DNA of 56,065 bases from Mycolicibacter senuensis (GTDB taxonomy: Bacteria; Actinomycetota; Actinomycetes; Mycobacteriales; Mycobacteriaceae), in NCBI RefSeq assembly GCF_003284925.1, contig NZ_QMEX01000014.1, positions 1-56,065 on the forward strand, read 5' to 3'. The position numbers and the translations under genes were made by a program. Numbering within the stretch: position 1 is the stretch's first letter; every line of letters starts with the position of its first letter. Positions 36,047-45,373 of the stretch are shown one piece after another. Below the pieces are notes generated by a model that did not search any database, had not been told where the DNA came from, and worked only from the letters and a program-made list of their open reading frames with translations.

Positions 36047-36814
36047 TTGATCTCGTCGAATAGCATCGCGAGGCCTATGCGAGATGTCGGCAGTTTCGCC
36101 GCCATGTCGCTGGACACCATGGTCCAGATTTTCCGGCCACCATGGGCGTGGCGCGAGTTCCTGCTCCAGACGTGGTTCGTGGCCCGGGTTTCGCTGGTAC
36201 CCACGGTTCTGCTGTCGATCCCGTTCACCGTGCTCACGACGTTCACCCTCAACGTGTTGCTGGTCGAAATCGGTGCGGCGGACTTCTCCGGAACCGGTGC
36301 GGCACTGGGAACGGTGACCCAGACCGGGCCGATCGTGACGGTCCTGGTGGTCGCGGGCGCCGGCGCTACGGCGATGTGCGCCGACCTCGGCGCGCGGACC
36401 ATTCGCGAGGAGCTGGACGCGCTACGGGTGCTCGGCATCAATCCCATCCAGGCGCTGGTGGTGCCGCGGGTGCTGGCGGCCACCCTGGTAGCTCTGCTGC
36501 TGGCGTCGCTGGTGACCATCGTCGGCATCGTGGGCGGCTTCTTTTTCGCGGTCTTCTTCCAGCACGTGACGCCGGGGGCCTTCGCCGCCGGACTGACGTT
36601 GATAGTCGGCACCGCCGACGTCGTCATCTGCTTGATCAAGGCCGCCATCTTCGGTATGACAGCCAGCCTCATCGCCTGCTACAAGGGCACGCATGTCCAG
36701 GGCGGACCGGCAGGGGTCGGCAACGCGGTCAACGAAACGGTCGTCTTTACCTTCATGGCGTTGTTCCTGATCAACGTCCTCGCTACCGCGGTGGCAGTCA
36801 AGGTGACCCAGTGA
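36047..36814 (+). CDS. yrbEA: YrbE-type permease subunit A (operon 2)
   Basis: 255 residues from a TTG at 36047 placed five bases after GGGAGGTG; longer starts back to 35897 read like leader sequence. MlaE/YrbE permease: SLDTMVQIFRPPWAWREFLLQTWFVARVSLVPTVLLSIPFTVLTTF, GPIVTVLVVAGAGATAMCADLGARTIREELDALRVLGINPIQALVVPRVLA with the EELDALRVLG coupling motif, and closing segments VVICLIKAAIFGMTASLIACYKG and AVNETVVFTFMALFLINVL. It is the first gene of operon 2 and overlaps yrbEB by GTGA. Confidence 0.92.
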   Translation: MISSNSIARPMRDVGSFAAMSLDTMVQIFRPPWAWREFLLQTWFVARVSLVPTVLLSIPFTVLTTFTLNVLLVEIGAADFSGTGAALGTVTQTGPIVTVLVVAGAGATAMCADLGARTIREELDALRVLGINPIQALVVPRVLAATLVALLLASLVTIVGIVGGFFFAVFFQHVTPGAFAAGLTLIVGTADVVICLIKAAIFGMTASLIACYKGTHVQGGPAGVGNAVNETVVFTFMALFLINVLATAVAVKVTQ

Positions 36815-37668
36815 GCCACGTCGGCGCCCCCAGCGCGCTGTACCCGCGGATCCGGCGGGTCGCCAGCGGTTGGGCCGAGGGCTGGAATCGGATCGGCAGA
36901 CAAACCGCGTTCTACGGCCAGACCATCAAGGGCATCAGCGACGCAGTGGCACATCACAAGACAGAGTTGGTGCGGCTGGTCGCACAGATGAGCCTGGGTG
37001 TCGGCGCGCTGGCCGTGATCGGCGGTACTGTCGTCATCGTCGGGTTCCTGACCCTGTCCGCCGGCTCGCTGATCGCCGTCGAGGCCTACACGCAGCTCCA
37101 GCAAGTCGGCGTCGAGGCCTTAGCCGGATTTACCTCCGCGTTCCTCAATGTCCGCCTGGTGTCACCACTGGTCGCCGGGATCGGGCTGGCCGCCACGATC
37201 GGTGCAGGCGCCACCGCACAACTCGGCGCGATGCGTATCGCCGAGGAGATCGACGCGCTGGAAGTCATGGGCATCCGCTCGATCGCCTACCTGGCCTCCA
37301 CCCGAGTCATTGCTGGAGTGATCGTTGTCATTCCGCTGTACTGCGTCGCGGTACTGATGGCGTTCGTGGCGACACGCGTCGGCACGACGTTGGTATACGG
37401 GCAGTCGACCGGTGTCTATGACCACTACTTCAATACGTTCCTCAATCCCACCGACCTGATCTGGTCGTTCCTGCAGGCGGTTTCGATGGCCATCGTGGTG
37501 ATGCTGGTGCATACGTATTACGGCTTCACCGCCGCCGGCGGCCCAGCTGGAGTCGGTGAAGCCGTGGGACGCGCCGTACGCACATCACTGATTGCTGCGG
37601 TGTTCGTGACCCTGTTCGTCTCGCTGGCCATTTATGGTCAGTCCGGCAACTTCCATCTGTCGGGGTAG
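36811..37668 (+). CDS. yrbEB: YrbE-type permease subunit B (operon 2)
   Basis: 285 residues from a GTG overlapping the yrbEA stop; the frame remains open further upstream only as a shadow of yrbEA. Conserved wording: NRIGRQTAFYGQTIKGISDAVAHHKTELVRLVAQMSLG, LSAGSLIAVEAYTQLQQVGVEALAGF, GATAQLGAMRIAEEIDALEVMGIRSIAYLASTRV (ATPase-coupling EEIDALEVMG) and YDHYFNTFLNPTDLIWSFLQ. Six bases separate its stop from mceA. It partners YrbEA in the membrane to receive lipid from the Mce tube. Confidence 0.93.
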   Translation: MSHVGAPSALYPRIRRVASGWAEGWNRIGRQTAFYGQTIKGISDAVAHHKTELVRLVAQMSLGVGALAVIGGTVVIVGFLTLSAGSLIAVEAYTQLQQVGVEALAGFTSAFLNVRLVSPLVAGIGLAATIGAGATAQLGAMRIAEEIDALEVMGIRSIAYLASTRVIAGVIVVIPLYCVAVLMAFVATRVGTTLVYGQSTGVYDHYFNTFLNPTDLIWSFLQAVSMAIVVMLVHTYYGFTAAGGPAGVGEAVGRAVRTSLIAAVFVTLFVSLAIYGQSGNFHLSG

Positions 37669-37673
37669 CCAAG

Positions 37674-39128
37674 GTGGAATCGACACGACGAGGCAGGGGT
37701 TTGCATCCGGCGTGGTGGACGCTGATCCTCTTCGCCGCCATTGGTCTGTTCCTCTCCGTGACGCTATCGCTGTTCGCGGGGACGTTCAGAAAATTTGTGC
37801 CGGTCACGCTGGTATCCGACCGGGCCGGCCTGGTGATGGAATCCGGCGGCAAGGTCAAGATGCGCGGCGTGGAGGTGGGCCGCGTCGGCACGATCCAAAG
37901 CGGCACCGGGCAGGTGAACCTGAAGCTGGAGATCTTCCCCGGTCAGATCCGCTACATCCCGGCCAACGTCGACGCCCGCATCCGCGCCACGACCGCCTTC
38001 GGAGCCAAGTACGTCGATTTGATCTACCCCGAGCACCCCAGCCCGAAACGGTTGTCCGCCGGCGAAGTCATCAGATCGCAGAACGTGTCCACCGAGGTCA
38101 ACACCGTGTTCCAGACTCTCACCGAGGTGCTGGACAAGATCGAACCCGCCAAAGTCAACGCCGTACTGGCCGCGCTCGCCGAGGGACTGCGGGGGGAAGG
38201 CCCAGCGATCGGAGACGCGATCACCGACGGCAACCAGGTACTGCTGGCGTTGAACCCCCGCGCCGAGACGTTTCGGCGAGACTGGCGGTCGCTCAAAGGT
38301 TTCAGTGACACCTACGGCGCCGCGGCGAACGACATCGTCTCCGTCCTCAACGCGGTGAGCACCACCAGCACCACCATCACGGACAATTCGAAAGCATTGG
38401 ATTCGTTGCTGCTCAACGTCACCGGGTTGTCCAATGCCGGCATCGACCTGCTCGGGCCGAACAAGGACAATCTGATCCACGCGATCAATGTTCTGGAGCC
38501 GACCACCCGCTTGCTGATGAAATACGATCCGCAACTGACCTGCATGCTGGTCGGTGGAAAGTGGTTCCTGGACAACGGCGGCTACGACTTCGGTGGTGGC
38601 AACGGCAAGTCGGCGATTCTCGACGTCGCCGTGCTGCTCGGTGACGACGCGTACCGCTACCCGGACAACCTGCCGGTCAACGGCGCAAAGGGAGGACCGG
38701 GCGGCAAGCCGAGTTGCGGCTCCCTGCCGATCGTCGACGATAACTGGCCGCAACGTTATCTGGTGACCGACACCGGCTGGGGTACCGGAATGGACGTGCG
38801 GCCCAATCCGGGCATCGGCTTCCCCGGTTACGTGGACTTCTTCCCGAGCACCCGCGGAATTCCTGAGCCGCCGAGCATGCGTTATCCGGGCGGCCCCGCT
38901 CCGGGGCCGGAACCGACCTACCCGGGCGCCCCACCGTACGGTGCGCCGCTGTATGCGCCCGACGGATCACCGCTGTATCCGGGCCTGCCGCCGGCACCGC
39001 CACCAGGAGCACCGCGCGAACCCGGTCCCCCGCCTCCGGGGTCGGAACCGTTCGTCGTCCCGGCGCCGATGCAGCAGCAACCGACGCCCACGCCACCACT
39101 TCCCGAGCAGGCCGCGCCGTCACCGTGA
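37674..39128 (+). CDS. mceA: Mce family protein, mceA position (operon 2), Pro-rich tail
   Basis: 484 residues from a GTG. Membrane anchor PAWWTLILFAAIGLFLSVTLSLFAGTF, Mce domain VTLVSDRAGLVMESGGKVKMRGVEVGRVGTI and ATTAFGAKYVDLIYPEHPSPKRL, helical region (NTVFQTLTEVLDKIEPAKVNAVLAALAEGL) and a C-terminal tail of about 100 residues dominated by Pro and Gly (PGGPAPGPEPTYPGAPPYG). The tail is typical of classical mycobacterial Mce1/Mce4-type proteins and absent from operon 1. TCMLVGGKWFLDN in the middle carries the usual Cys. Confidence 0.93.
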   Translation: MESTRRGRGLHPAWWTLILFAAIGLFLSVTLSLFAGTFRKFVPVTLVSDRAGLVMESGGKVKMRGVEVGRVGTIQSGTGQVNLKLEIFPGQIRYIPANVDARIRATTAFGAKYVDLIYPEHPSPKRLSAGEVIRSQNVSTEVNTVFQTLTEVLDKIEPAKVNAVLAALAEGLRGEGPAIGDAITDGNQVLLALNPRAETFRRDWRSLKGFSDTYGAAANDIVSVLNAVSTTSTTITDNSKALDSLLLNVTGLSNAGIDLLGPNKDNLIHAINVLEPTTRLLMKYDPQLTCMLVGGKWFLDNGGYDFGGGNGKSAILDVAVLLGDDAYRYPDNLPVNGAKGGPGGKPSCGSLPIVDDNWPQRYLVTDTGWGTGMDVRPNPGIGFPGYVDFFPSTRGIPEPPSMRYPGGPAPGPEPTYPGAPPYGAPLYAPDGSPLYPGLPPAPPPGAPREPGPPPPGSEPFVVPAPMQQQPTPTPPLPEQAAPSP

Positions 39129-39174
39129 GCGAGCCGCAAGTTACACCAGCAACTGATGAGAGGAGGCACAAGAC

Positions 39175-40203
39175 GTGAAAGACGACCTGGGAGCGGCGGT
39201 ACGGCGGCTTGTCGTCTTCTTCGTCGTCTGCCTGTTCTTCACGTTCGCGCTGTTCGCGGTCTTCGGCCAGCTGCGGTTCGAGGCCCAGAAGATGTACAAA
39301 GCGGAATTCAGCAACATCAGCGGACTGGAGAGCGGTCAGTTCGTCCGGATTGCCGGCGTCGAGGTCGGCAAGGTCAAAAAGATCAGCCTCAAACCCGACA
39401 CCACCGTGGTGGTCGAGCTCAACGCGGACCCGTCCGTGGTACTGACCGAGGGCAGCCGGGCGGTGATCCGATACGACGACCTGATCGGCGGCCGCTACCT
39501 GGCCCTGGAAGAAGGCGCCGGCGGAACCAAGAAGCTGCGCCCCGGTGACACCATCCCGCTGGCGAACACCTCACCCGCTCTGGACCTGGACGCGTTGATC
39601 GGCGGATTCCGTCCGCTGTTTCGCGCCCTGAATCCCGACCAGGTCAACGCACTGACCGGACAGTTGATCAAAGCCTTTGAGGGCCAAGGAGACACGATCG
39701 GGTCGTTCTTGACCCAGACCGCGGCGCTGACGAACACCCTGGCCGACCGTGATCAGCTGATCGGGCAGGTCATCGTCAACCTCAACACCGTGCTGGGTTC
39801 CCTGGGGGACCAGCACACGCAATTCGCCAAGGCCGTCGACTCGCTGAGCCAATTGGTGTCGACGCTGGCCGGCCGTAAGGAGGAGATCAGCAACTCCCTT
39901 GCCTACGCCAACGCCGCCGCCGGATCGATCGCCGACCTATTGGTCCAGGCCCGCCCGCCGCTGCAGAAGGTGGTTCCCGAGGCCGACCGTACAGCGTCGC
40001 TGCTGGTGGCAGACCACGATTACCTCGACAACCTGCTGAACACGCTGCCGGACACCTACCAGGTGTTGTCGCGCCAGGGCATGTACGGCGACTTCTTCAG
40101 CTTCTACTTCTGCGACATCGCTCTCAAGTTGAACGGCAAGGGCGGCCAGCCGGTGTACGTCAAGGTCGCCGGGCAGAGTACGGGGAGGTGCGCACCGCGA
40201 TGA
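39175..40203 (+). CDS. mceB: Mce family protein, mceB position (operon 2)
   Basis: 342 residues, GTG start preceded by GAGAGGAGG. Anchor LVVFFVVCLFFTFALFAVFGQL, Mce domain YKAEFSNISGLESGQFVRIAGVEVGKVKKISL, then VIRYDDLIGGRYLALEEG, followed by the amphipathic helical stretch typical of MceB (SLSQLVSTLAGRKEEISNSLAYANAAAGSIADLL). The C-terminus keeps the CDIALKLNGKGGQPVYV block and a final Cys. Overlaps mceC by ATGA. No proline tail, as is usual for B. Confidence 0.93.
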   Translation: MKDDLGAAVRRLVVFFVVCLFFTFALFAVFGQLRFEAQKMYKAEFSNISGLESGQFVRIAGVEVGKVKKISLKPDTTVVVELNADPSVVLTEGSRAVIRYDDLIGGRYLALEEGAGGTKKLRPGDTIPLANTSPALDLDALIGGFRPLFRALNPDQVNALTGQLIKAFEGQGDTIGSFLTQTAALTNTLADRDQLIGQVIVNLNTVLGSLGDQHTQFAKAVDSLSQLVSTLAGRKEEISNSLAYANAAAGSIADLLVQARPPLQKVVPEADRTASLLVADHDYLDNLLNTLPDTYQVLSRQGMYGDFFSFYFCDIALKLNGKGGQPVYVKVAGQSTGRCAPR

Positions 40204-41495
40204 AGTCGTTCGAAGAACGCAATCCGTTCATCATCGGCGCGATCGGCGCAGGCCTTTTCCTGGCTATCGTCGCCGGCGCCTTGAGCTACGACAAAATTCC
40301 GGTGCTCAATCAGAACAAGAAGTACTCGGCATACTTCACCGAGGCGAGCGGGCTGATACCTGGTGCGGCCGTGCAGGTTTCGGGCTTCAAAGTCGGGAAG
40401 GTGGAAAGCGTCTCACTGGACGGCCCACGCGTGTTGATCAAGTTCAATATGGACAAACATGTTCGTCTCGGCGAGCGGACCGAGGCGGCCATCAAGACCA
40501 AGAGCCTGCTGGGTGCCAAGATCCTGGAGGTGTCTCCCCGCGGGGACGGCCGACAGTCGGGCACGATTCCCATCGACCGCACCAGGCCCGCCTACCAGCT
40601 GCCGGATGCTCTCGGCGATTTGACGACCGTCATCAGTGGCCTGAACACCGACCAGCTGTCGGACTCGCTGTCGACGCTGTCGGACACCTTCAAGGACACC
40701 CCGCCCGCCGTCAAGGTCGCCGTAGCGGGTGCGGCCCGATTCGCCGAAACGCTGGACAAGCGCGACGCGGAGTTGCGCAACCTGCTCACCAACGCCAGCA
40801 AGGCGACCGGGGTGCTCGCCCAACGTAGTGACCAGGTCGTCAGCCTGATCGCCGACACCAACGCACTGCTTGTCCAGTTGCAAGCCCAAAGCAGTGCCCT
40901 GGACCATCTCGCGGGCAACATCTCGGCAGCCACCCGGCAACTCAAGGGCTTGATCGACGAGAACAACACCACGCTGAAACCGGCACTGGACAAACTCAAC
41001 GGGGCACTGGCGATCGTGGACAACCGCAAGGAAAGGGTGCAGCAGGCGCTGCCCAAGCTCAACGCGTACGCGATGTCCCTCGGCGAATCGGTGTCGTCCG
41101 GACCGTTTTTCAAGGCTTACGTGGTCAACTTGTTCCCCGGTCAGTTTGTGCAACCGTTCGTCGACGCGGCGTTCTCCGACCTCGGCCTGGACCCGGCCAC
41201 GCTGTTGCCTTCTGAGCGCACCGATCCCCAGATCGGCCAGGACGGAACCCCGGCACTTCCGGTGCCCTATCCGCGGACCGGTCAGGGCGGCGAGCCGAAC
41301 CTGAATCTGCCGGACGCGATCACCGGCAAACCGGGCGATCCGCGCTACCCGTACCGGCCGCCACTGCCCGCGCCGCCGCCGGGCGGCCCGCCGCCCGGAC
41401 CACCCGCGCCTGCACCACCCAAACAGCAGGACCACTTGCCGCCCCGCGGGTCCGTCAGCGACCCCGCTCCGGGCGAGAACGGCGGCGGTCAGTGA
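40200..41495 (+). CDS. mceC: Mce family protein, mceC position (operon 2), Pro-rich tail
   Basis: 431 residues from MKSFEERNPF at 40200, inside the ATGA overlap with mceB. Anchor FIIGAIGAGLFLAIVAGAL, Mce domain YSAYFTEASGLIPGAAVQVSGFKVGKVESVSL, then AAIKTKSLLGAKILEVSPRG, the LDKRDAELRNLLTNASKATGVLAQRSDQVVSLI helical motif and a tail of about 70 residues rich in Pro (LPAPPPGGPPPGPPAPAPP). The stop shares bases with the mceD start. Confidence 0.93.
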   Translation: MKSFEERNPFIIGAIGAGLFLAIVAGALSYDKIPVLNQNKKYSAYFTEASGLIPGAAVQVSGFKVGKVESVSLDGPRVLIKFNMDKHVRLGERTEAAIKTKSLLGAKILEVSPRGDGRQSGTIPIDRTRPAYQLPDALGDLTTVISGLNTDQLSDSLSTLSDTFKDTPPAVKVAVAGAARFAETLDKRDAELRNLLTNASKATGVLAQRSDQVVSLIADTNALLVQLQAQSSALDHLAGNISAATRQLKGLIDENNTTLKPALDKLNGALAIVDNRKERVQQALPKLNAYAMSLGESVSSGPFFKAYVVNLFPGQFVQPFVDAAFSDLGLDPATLLPSERTDPQIGQDGTPALPVPYPRTGQGGEPNLNLPDAITGKPGDPRYPYRPPLPAPPPGGPPPGPPAPAPPKQQDHLPPRGSVSDPAPGENGGGQ

Positions 41496-42787
41496 TGGAC
41501 AGACGCAACGCACGCGTCGGCTTGGCCACGGCGCTGGTGATCCTGCTGATCGCCGGGATCGTCGGGGTGGCGCGCACGTCGAACACCGCGCGCAAAACCC
41601 ACGTCACCGCATACTTCGCCAACACCAACGGCATGTACCCGGGGGACGAAGTGCGCATCCTGGGGGTGCCGGTCGGCAAGATCGACCGGATCGAGCCACA
41701 ACCGCAGCGGGCGAAGGTGACTTTCTGGTACGACGAGGCGTACAAGGTGCCCGCCAACGCCGATGCCGTGATCTTGTCGCCGTCACTGGTGACGTCGCGA
41801 GCCATCCAGTTGACCCCGGTCTATACCGGCGGGCCGGCAATGGCCGACGGCGCGGTGATCCCGCAGGAACGCACCGCAGTTCCCGTCGAGTGGGATGATT
41901 TCCGTGATCAGCTCGAAAAGCTGACCCACACTTTGCAACCCACTGAGCCGGGCGGCGTCAGCACGCTTGGTGAGTTCGTCAACACCGCGGCCGATAACCT
42001 GCGTGGCCAGGGTACGAACATCCGTGACACCGTCATCAAGCTGTCACAGGCGTTCTCCGCACTCGGCGACCACAGCGGCGATCTGGTCAGCACCGTCAAG
42101 AATCTGTCGATCCTGGTGTCAGCGCTGCAGAGCAGCACAGACCTGATGCGCCAGCTGAACCAGAACCTCGCCGCGGTGACCGGGCTGCTGTCGAACGACC
42201 CGAACGAGGTCGGCAACGCCCTTGCGGACGTCAACGCTGTGGTCGGCGACGTCCAGAACTTCCTGGCGGACAACAAGGAGACGCTGGGGACCACGTCGGA
42301 GAAGTTGGCGTCGGTGACAACGGCACTGAACGATAGCCTGGACGAGCTCAAGCAGACGCTGCACATCGCGCCGAACGCATTCCAGAACTTCCTGAACATC
42401 TACCAGCCGGCACAGGGCGCACTGACCGGTGCGCTGGTGGTGAACAACTTCGCCAACCCGATCACCTTCCTGTGCGGCGCGATTCAGGCCGCTTCGCGAC
42501 TTGGGGCCGAACAATCCGCGAAGCTGTGCGTGCAGTATCTGGCCCCGATCATCAAGAACCGCCAGTTCAACTTCCCGCCGCTGGGCGAGAACCTATTTGT
42601 CGGTGCCACGGCCAGGCCGAATGAGATCACTTACAGTGAGGACCGGTTGCGGCCGGATTACGTTCCCCCGCCCGGACAGGCACCGGCACCAGCACCCGAA
42701 GCGCCGCCGGCACCCGCGCAGGTGCAGGCGACCGACCCGGCCAGCGGATTGTCGGGCATGATGGTGCCGCCGGGGGCCGGCTCATGA
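41492..42787 (+). CDS. mceD: Mce family protein, mceD position (operon 2), Pro-rich tail
   Basis: 431 residues if the GTG at 41492 is used, or 430 from the ATG at 41495; both overlap the mceC stop. Anchor VGLATALVILLIAGIVGVARTS, Mce domain VTAYFANTNGMYPGDEVRILGVPVGKIDRIEP, VILSPSLVTSRAIQLTPVYTGGP, then repeated helical segments (GDLVSTVKNLSILVSALQSSTDLMRQLNQNLAAV). CGAIQAASRLGAEQSAKLCVQYLAP is the family-typical pair of cysteines. A short Pro/Ala tail follows. Confidence 0.93.
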   Translation: MMDRRNARVGLATALVILLIAGIVGVARTSNTARKTHVTAYFANTNGMYPGDEVRILGVPVGKIDRIEPQPQRAKVTFWYDEAYKVPANADAVILSPSLVTSRAIQLTPVYTGGPAMADGAVIPQERTAVPVEWDDFRDQLEKLTHTLQPTEPGGVSTLGEFVNTAADNLRGQGTNIRDTVIKLSQAFSALGDHSGDLVSTVKNLSILVSALQSSTDLMRQLNQNLAAVTGLLSNDPNEVGNALADVNAVVGDVQNFLADNKETLGTTSEKLASVTTALNDSLDELKQTLHIAPNAFQNFLNIYQPAQGALTGALVVNNFANPITFLCGAIQAASRLGAEQSAKLCVQYLAPIIKNRQFNFPPLGENLFVGATARPNEITYSEDRLRPDYVPPPGQAPAPAPEAPPAPAQVQATDPASGLSGMMVPPGAGS

Positions 42788-43917
42788 CCGTCATGCGCAA
42801 GGCCAGCATCGGGGTGCTGGTACTTGCCGCCGGGCTCGGGGTGTCCGGATGCGAGTGGCGGGGCGTCAACTCGCTGCCGCTACCGGGAACGGCGGGCCAC
42901 GGTGCCGGCGCGTTCACCATCCAGGTGCAGCTGCCCGACGTGGACAACATCGAGCGAAATTCCCGGGTCCGAGTCGGCGACGTGACCATCGGTAGCGTCA
43001 CCAAGATCGAACGCCAGGACTGGCACGCACTGTTGACGATGACGCTCGACGGCGACGTGGACCTGCCCGCCAACGCGACGGCGACCATCGGCCAGACCAG
43101 CCTGCTGGGCTCCTTGCACATCGAGCTGGCGCCGCCGAAAGACCTTCCGCCGCAAGGCAGGCTGCACGAGGGGTCACTGATCCCGCTGCGCTCGGGTTCG
43201 GCGTACCCGAATACCGAGAGGACGCTGGCGGCGGTGTCGCTGGTTCTGAACGGTGGCGGAATCGGCCACCTCCAAGAGATCACCCAGGTTCTGAGTACCG
43301 CGTTCGCCGGCCGGGAAAACGACCTGCGCAGCCTCATCGGCCAGCTCGACACATTCATCGGCTATCTCAACGACCAGACCGGCGACATCATCGCCGCGAC
43401 CGAGAGCCTGAACAATGTGGTCGGTCAGATCGCCGAACAGAAGCCGGTGGTGGACAGGGCACTCAAAACCCTGCCGGACGCGTTGAACGTCCTCAAGGAC
43501 GAGCGGGATACCCTCGCGGAGACGCTGGCGCAGTTGGGCAAGTTCAGTGCGCTGGCCGCGGACTCGGTGAACCAGACCAAGGAGAACCTGGTCAAGGAGT
43601 TGAAGGATCTGGGGCCGGTGCTGCAGTCACTCGCCGACGCCGGTCCGGCGCTGACCCGGTCGCTGAGCTTCTTCGCGACTTTCCCATGGCCCAAGGAGAC
43701 ACTGACCAACTGGGCGCGCGGCGATTACGCCAACCTGACCGCAGTCATCGACCTGACGTTGAGCAGGCTGGACGCCGGGCTGTTTACCGGCACCCGCTGG
43801 GAGGGCGATCTGACCGAGTTGGAGATGCAGTGGGGCCGCACCATCGGTCAGATGCCCAGCCCGTATACCGCGATCAACCCGCTCGTCGCTCCTTACAACT
43901 GGGATCAGGGGCCCTGA
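42784..43917 (+). CDS. mceE: Mce family lipoprotein, mceE position (operon 2)
   Basis: 377 residues: MTVMRKASIGVLVLAAGLGVSGC has a good lipobox (VSGC, Cys at about 23), then Mce domain FTIQVQLPDVDNIERNSRVRVGDVTIGSVTKIE and ATIGQTSLLGSLHIELAPPKDL. The helical C-terminal half contains ENDLRSLIGQLDTFIGYLNDQTGDIIAATESLNNVV. LprK/LprN-type subunits of this kind anchor the complex outside the cytoplasmic membrane. It overlaps mceD by ATGA and is followed one base later by mceF. Confidence 0.93.
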   Translation: MTVMRKASIGVLVLAAGLGVSGCEWRGVNSLPLPGTAGHGAGAFTIQVQLPDVDNIERNSRVRVGDVTIGSVTKIERQDWHALLTMTLDGDVDLPANATATIGQTSLLGSLHIELAPPKDLPPQGRLHEGSLIPLRSGSAYPNTERTLAAVSLVLNGGGIGHLQEITQVLSTAFAGRENDLRSLIGQLDTFIGYLNDQTGDIIAATESLNNVVGQIAEQKPVVDRALKTLPDALNVLKDERDTLAETLAQLGKFSALAADSVNQTKENLVKELKDLGPVLQSLADAGPALTRSLSFFATFPWPKETLTNWARGDYANLTAVIDLTLSRLDAGLFTGTRWEGDLTELEMQWGRTIGQMPSPYTAINPLVAPYNWDQGP

Positions 43918-43918
43918 T

Positions 43919-45373
43919 ATGCACTTGGCCAGACGTATCTGGATTCAGCTGGCGATCTTTGCCACGGTGTCGATCACCGCGTTCACGTTCATGATCTTCG
44001 GGTATATGCGATTACCTACCCTGTTGTTCGGCCTCGGGCACTACACGGTGACGGTGCAGCTGCCGCAGGCCGGAGGTCTTTATGAGCGGGCCAACGTCAC
44101 CTACCACGGCACCAAGGTCGGCCTGGTCAAGAACGTCCATCTCACCGATTCGGGCGTCGATGCGGTGCTGTCGTTGCGCTCGGACATCACGATCCCATCG
44201 GATCTGGAGGCGGAGGTGCACAGCGTATCGGCGGTGGGCGAGCAGTACATCTCGCTGATGCCTCGCGCCGGCGACGGCCCACCGCTGAAGAACGGCGACG
44301 TCATCACCGCCGACAACGCCCGGGTGCCGCCGGCGATCGACACGCTGCTCGACGCGGCCAACCAAGGCCTGCAGGCGATCCCGGGCGACAACCTGAAGAC
44401 CACGATCGACGAGGCCTACGTCGCGTTCGGCGGGCTGGGTCCGGATATCTCACGGTTCGTCAAGGGCGCCACCAATCTGGCGACCGACGCCCGCAAGAAC
44501 CTGGATGAACTCACCAACGTGGTGGACAATGCGGCGCCAGTGCTGGACACCCAAACCGACACCGCCGGTTCGGTGCAGGCGTGGGCGGCGCATCTGGCCG
44601 ATATCACCGGGCAACTGCAGAGCAACGACGCCGCGCTCCGCGGTGTGCTGCAGAACGGCTCCGGGGCTGTGGACGAAGCGCGCGCGCTGGTGGACAAACT
44701 GCGGCCTACGCTGCCGATCGTGCTGGCCAACCTGGTCAGCATCGGGGACGTCGCGGTGACCTATCGGGACAACCTCGAAATGTTATTGGTATTGCTGCCG
44801 CAGGGCACCGCCGACATGCAGGCAATCGGTGCCGCCAACCGGAACACCAAGCAGGACTACCTCGGGGCGTTCTTGAGCTTCAACCTGAACCTCAACCTGC
44901 CGCCGCCATGCACCACCGGCTTCCTGCCGATCCAGCAGCAGCGGGTGGCCAGCTACGAAGACTATCCGGACCGCCCGGCCGGCGATCTCTATTGCCGGGT
45001 GCCGCAGGATTCGCCGTTCAATGTCCGCGGTGCGCGCAACACGCCGTGCGTGACCCGGCCAGGCAAGCGCGCGCCGACAGTGAAGATGTGCGAGAGCGAC
45101 CAGAACTATGTTCCGCTCAATGACGGGTTCAACTGGAAGGGCGATCCGAACGCAACCCTGTCGGGGCAAGGCATCCCGCAGCGCCCGGACAATACGCCGA
45201 CGTCGGCGCCAGCGGCCCCCGCGCCGCCACCGGTCGCGGCCGCCCGGTACGACCCGGAAACCGGCATGTATGTAGGACCGGATGGGAAGGTGTACACACA
45301 ATCCAACCTGGCCCGTGGCGCCCAAGAGAACCAAACATGGCAATCGATGCTGGTCCCCCCGGGAGCAGGGTGA
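43919..45373 (+). CDS. mceF: Mce family protein, mceF position (operon 2), Pro-rich tail
   Basis: 484 residues. Anchor RIWIQLAIFATVSITAFTFMIFGYM, Mce domain VTVQLPQAGGLYERANVTYHGTKVGLVKNVHL, then VHSVSAVGEQYISLMPRAGDGPPLKNGDVI. The long C-terminal part has several Cys (PPCTTGFLP, LYCRVPQD, NTPCVTRPG, KMCESDQN) that are standard for classical MceF, then a Pro/Ala linker and a YDPETGMYVGPDGKVYTQSNL end. It is more than 160 residues longer than mceF of operon 1. Confidence 0.93.
   Translation: MHLARRIWIQLAIFATVSITAFTFMIFGYMRLPTLLFGLGHYTVTVQLPQAGGLYERANVTYHGTKVGLVKNVHLTDSGVDAVLSLRSDITIPSDLEAEVHSVSAVGEQYISLMPRAGDGPPLKNGDVITADNARVPPAIDTLLDAANQGLQAIPGDNLKTTIDEAYVAFGGLGPDISRFVKGATNLATDARKNLDELTNVVDNAAPVLDTQTDTAGSVQAWAAHLADITGQLQSNDAALRGVLQNGSGAVDEARALVDKLRPTLPIVLANLVSIGDVAVTYRDNLEMLLVLLPQGTADMQAIGAANRNTKQDYLGAFLSFNLNLNLPPPCTTGFLPIQQQRVASYEDYPDRPAGDLYCRVPQDSPFNVRGARNTPCVTRPGKRAPTVKMCESDQNYVPLNDGFNWKGDPNATLSGQGIPQRPDNTPTSAPAAPAPPPVAAARYDPETGMYVGPDGKVYTQSNLARGAQENQTWQSMLVPPGAG

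Noticed and set aside
36142..36810. Long upstream extension of the yrbEB frame
   Set aside because: It runs in a second frame through yrbEA and is Arg/Gly-rich; the GTG at 36811 overlapping the yrbEA stop explains the real start.
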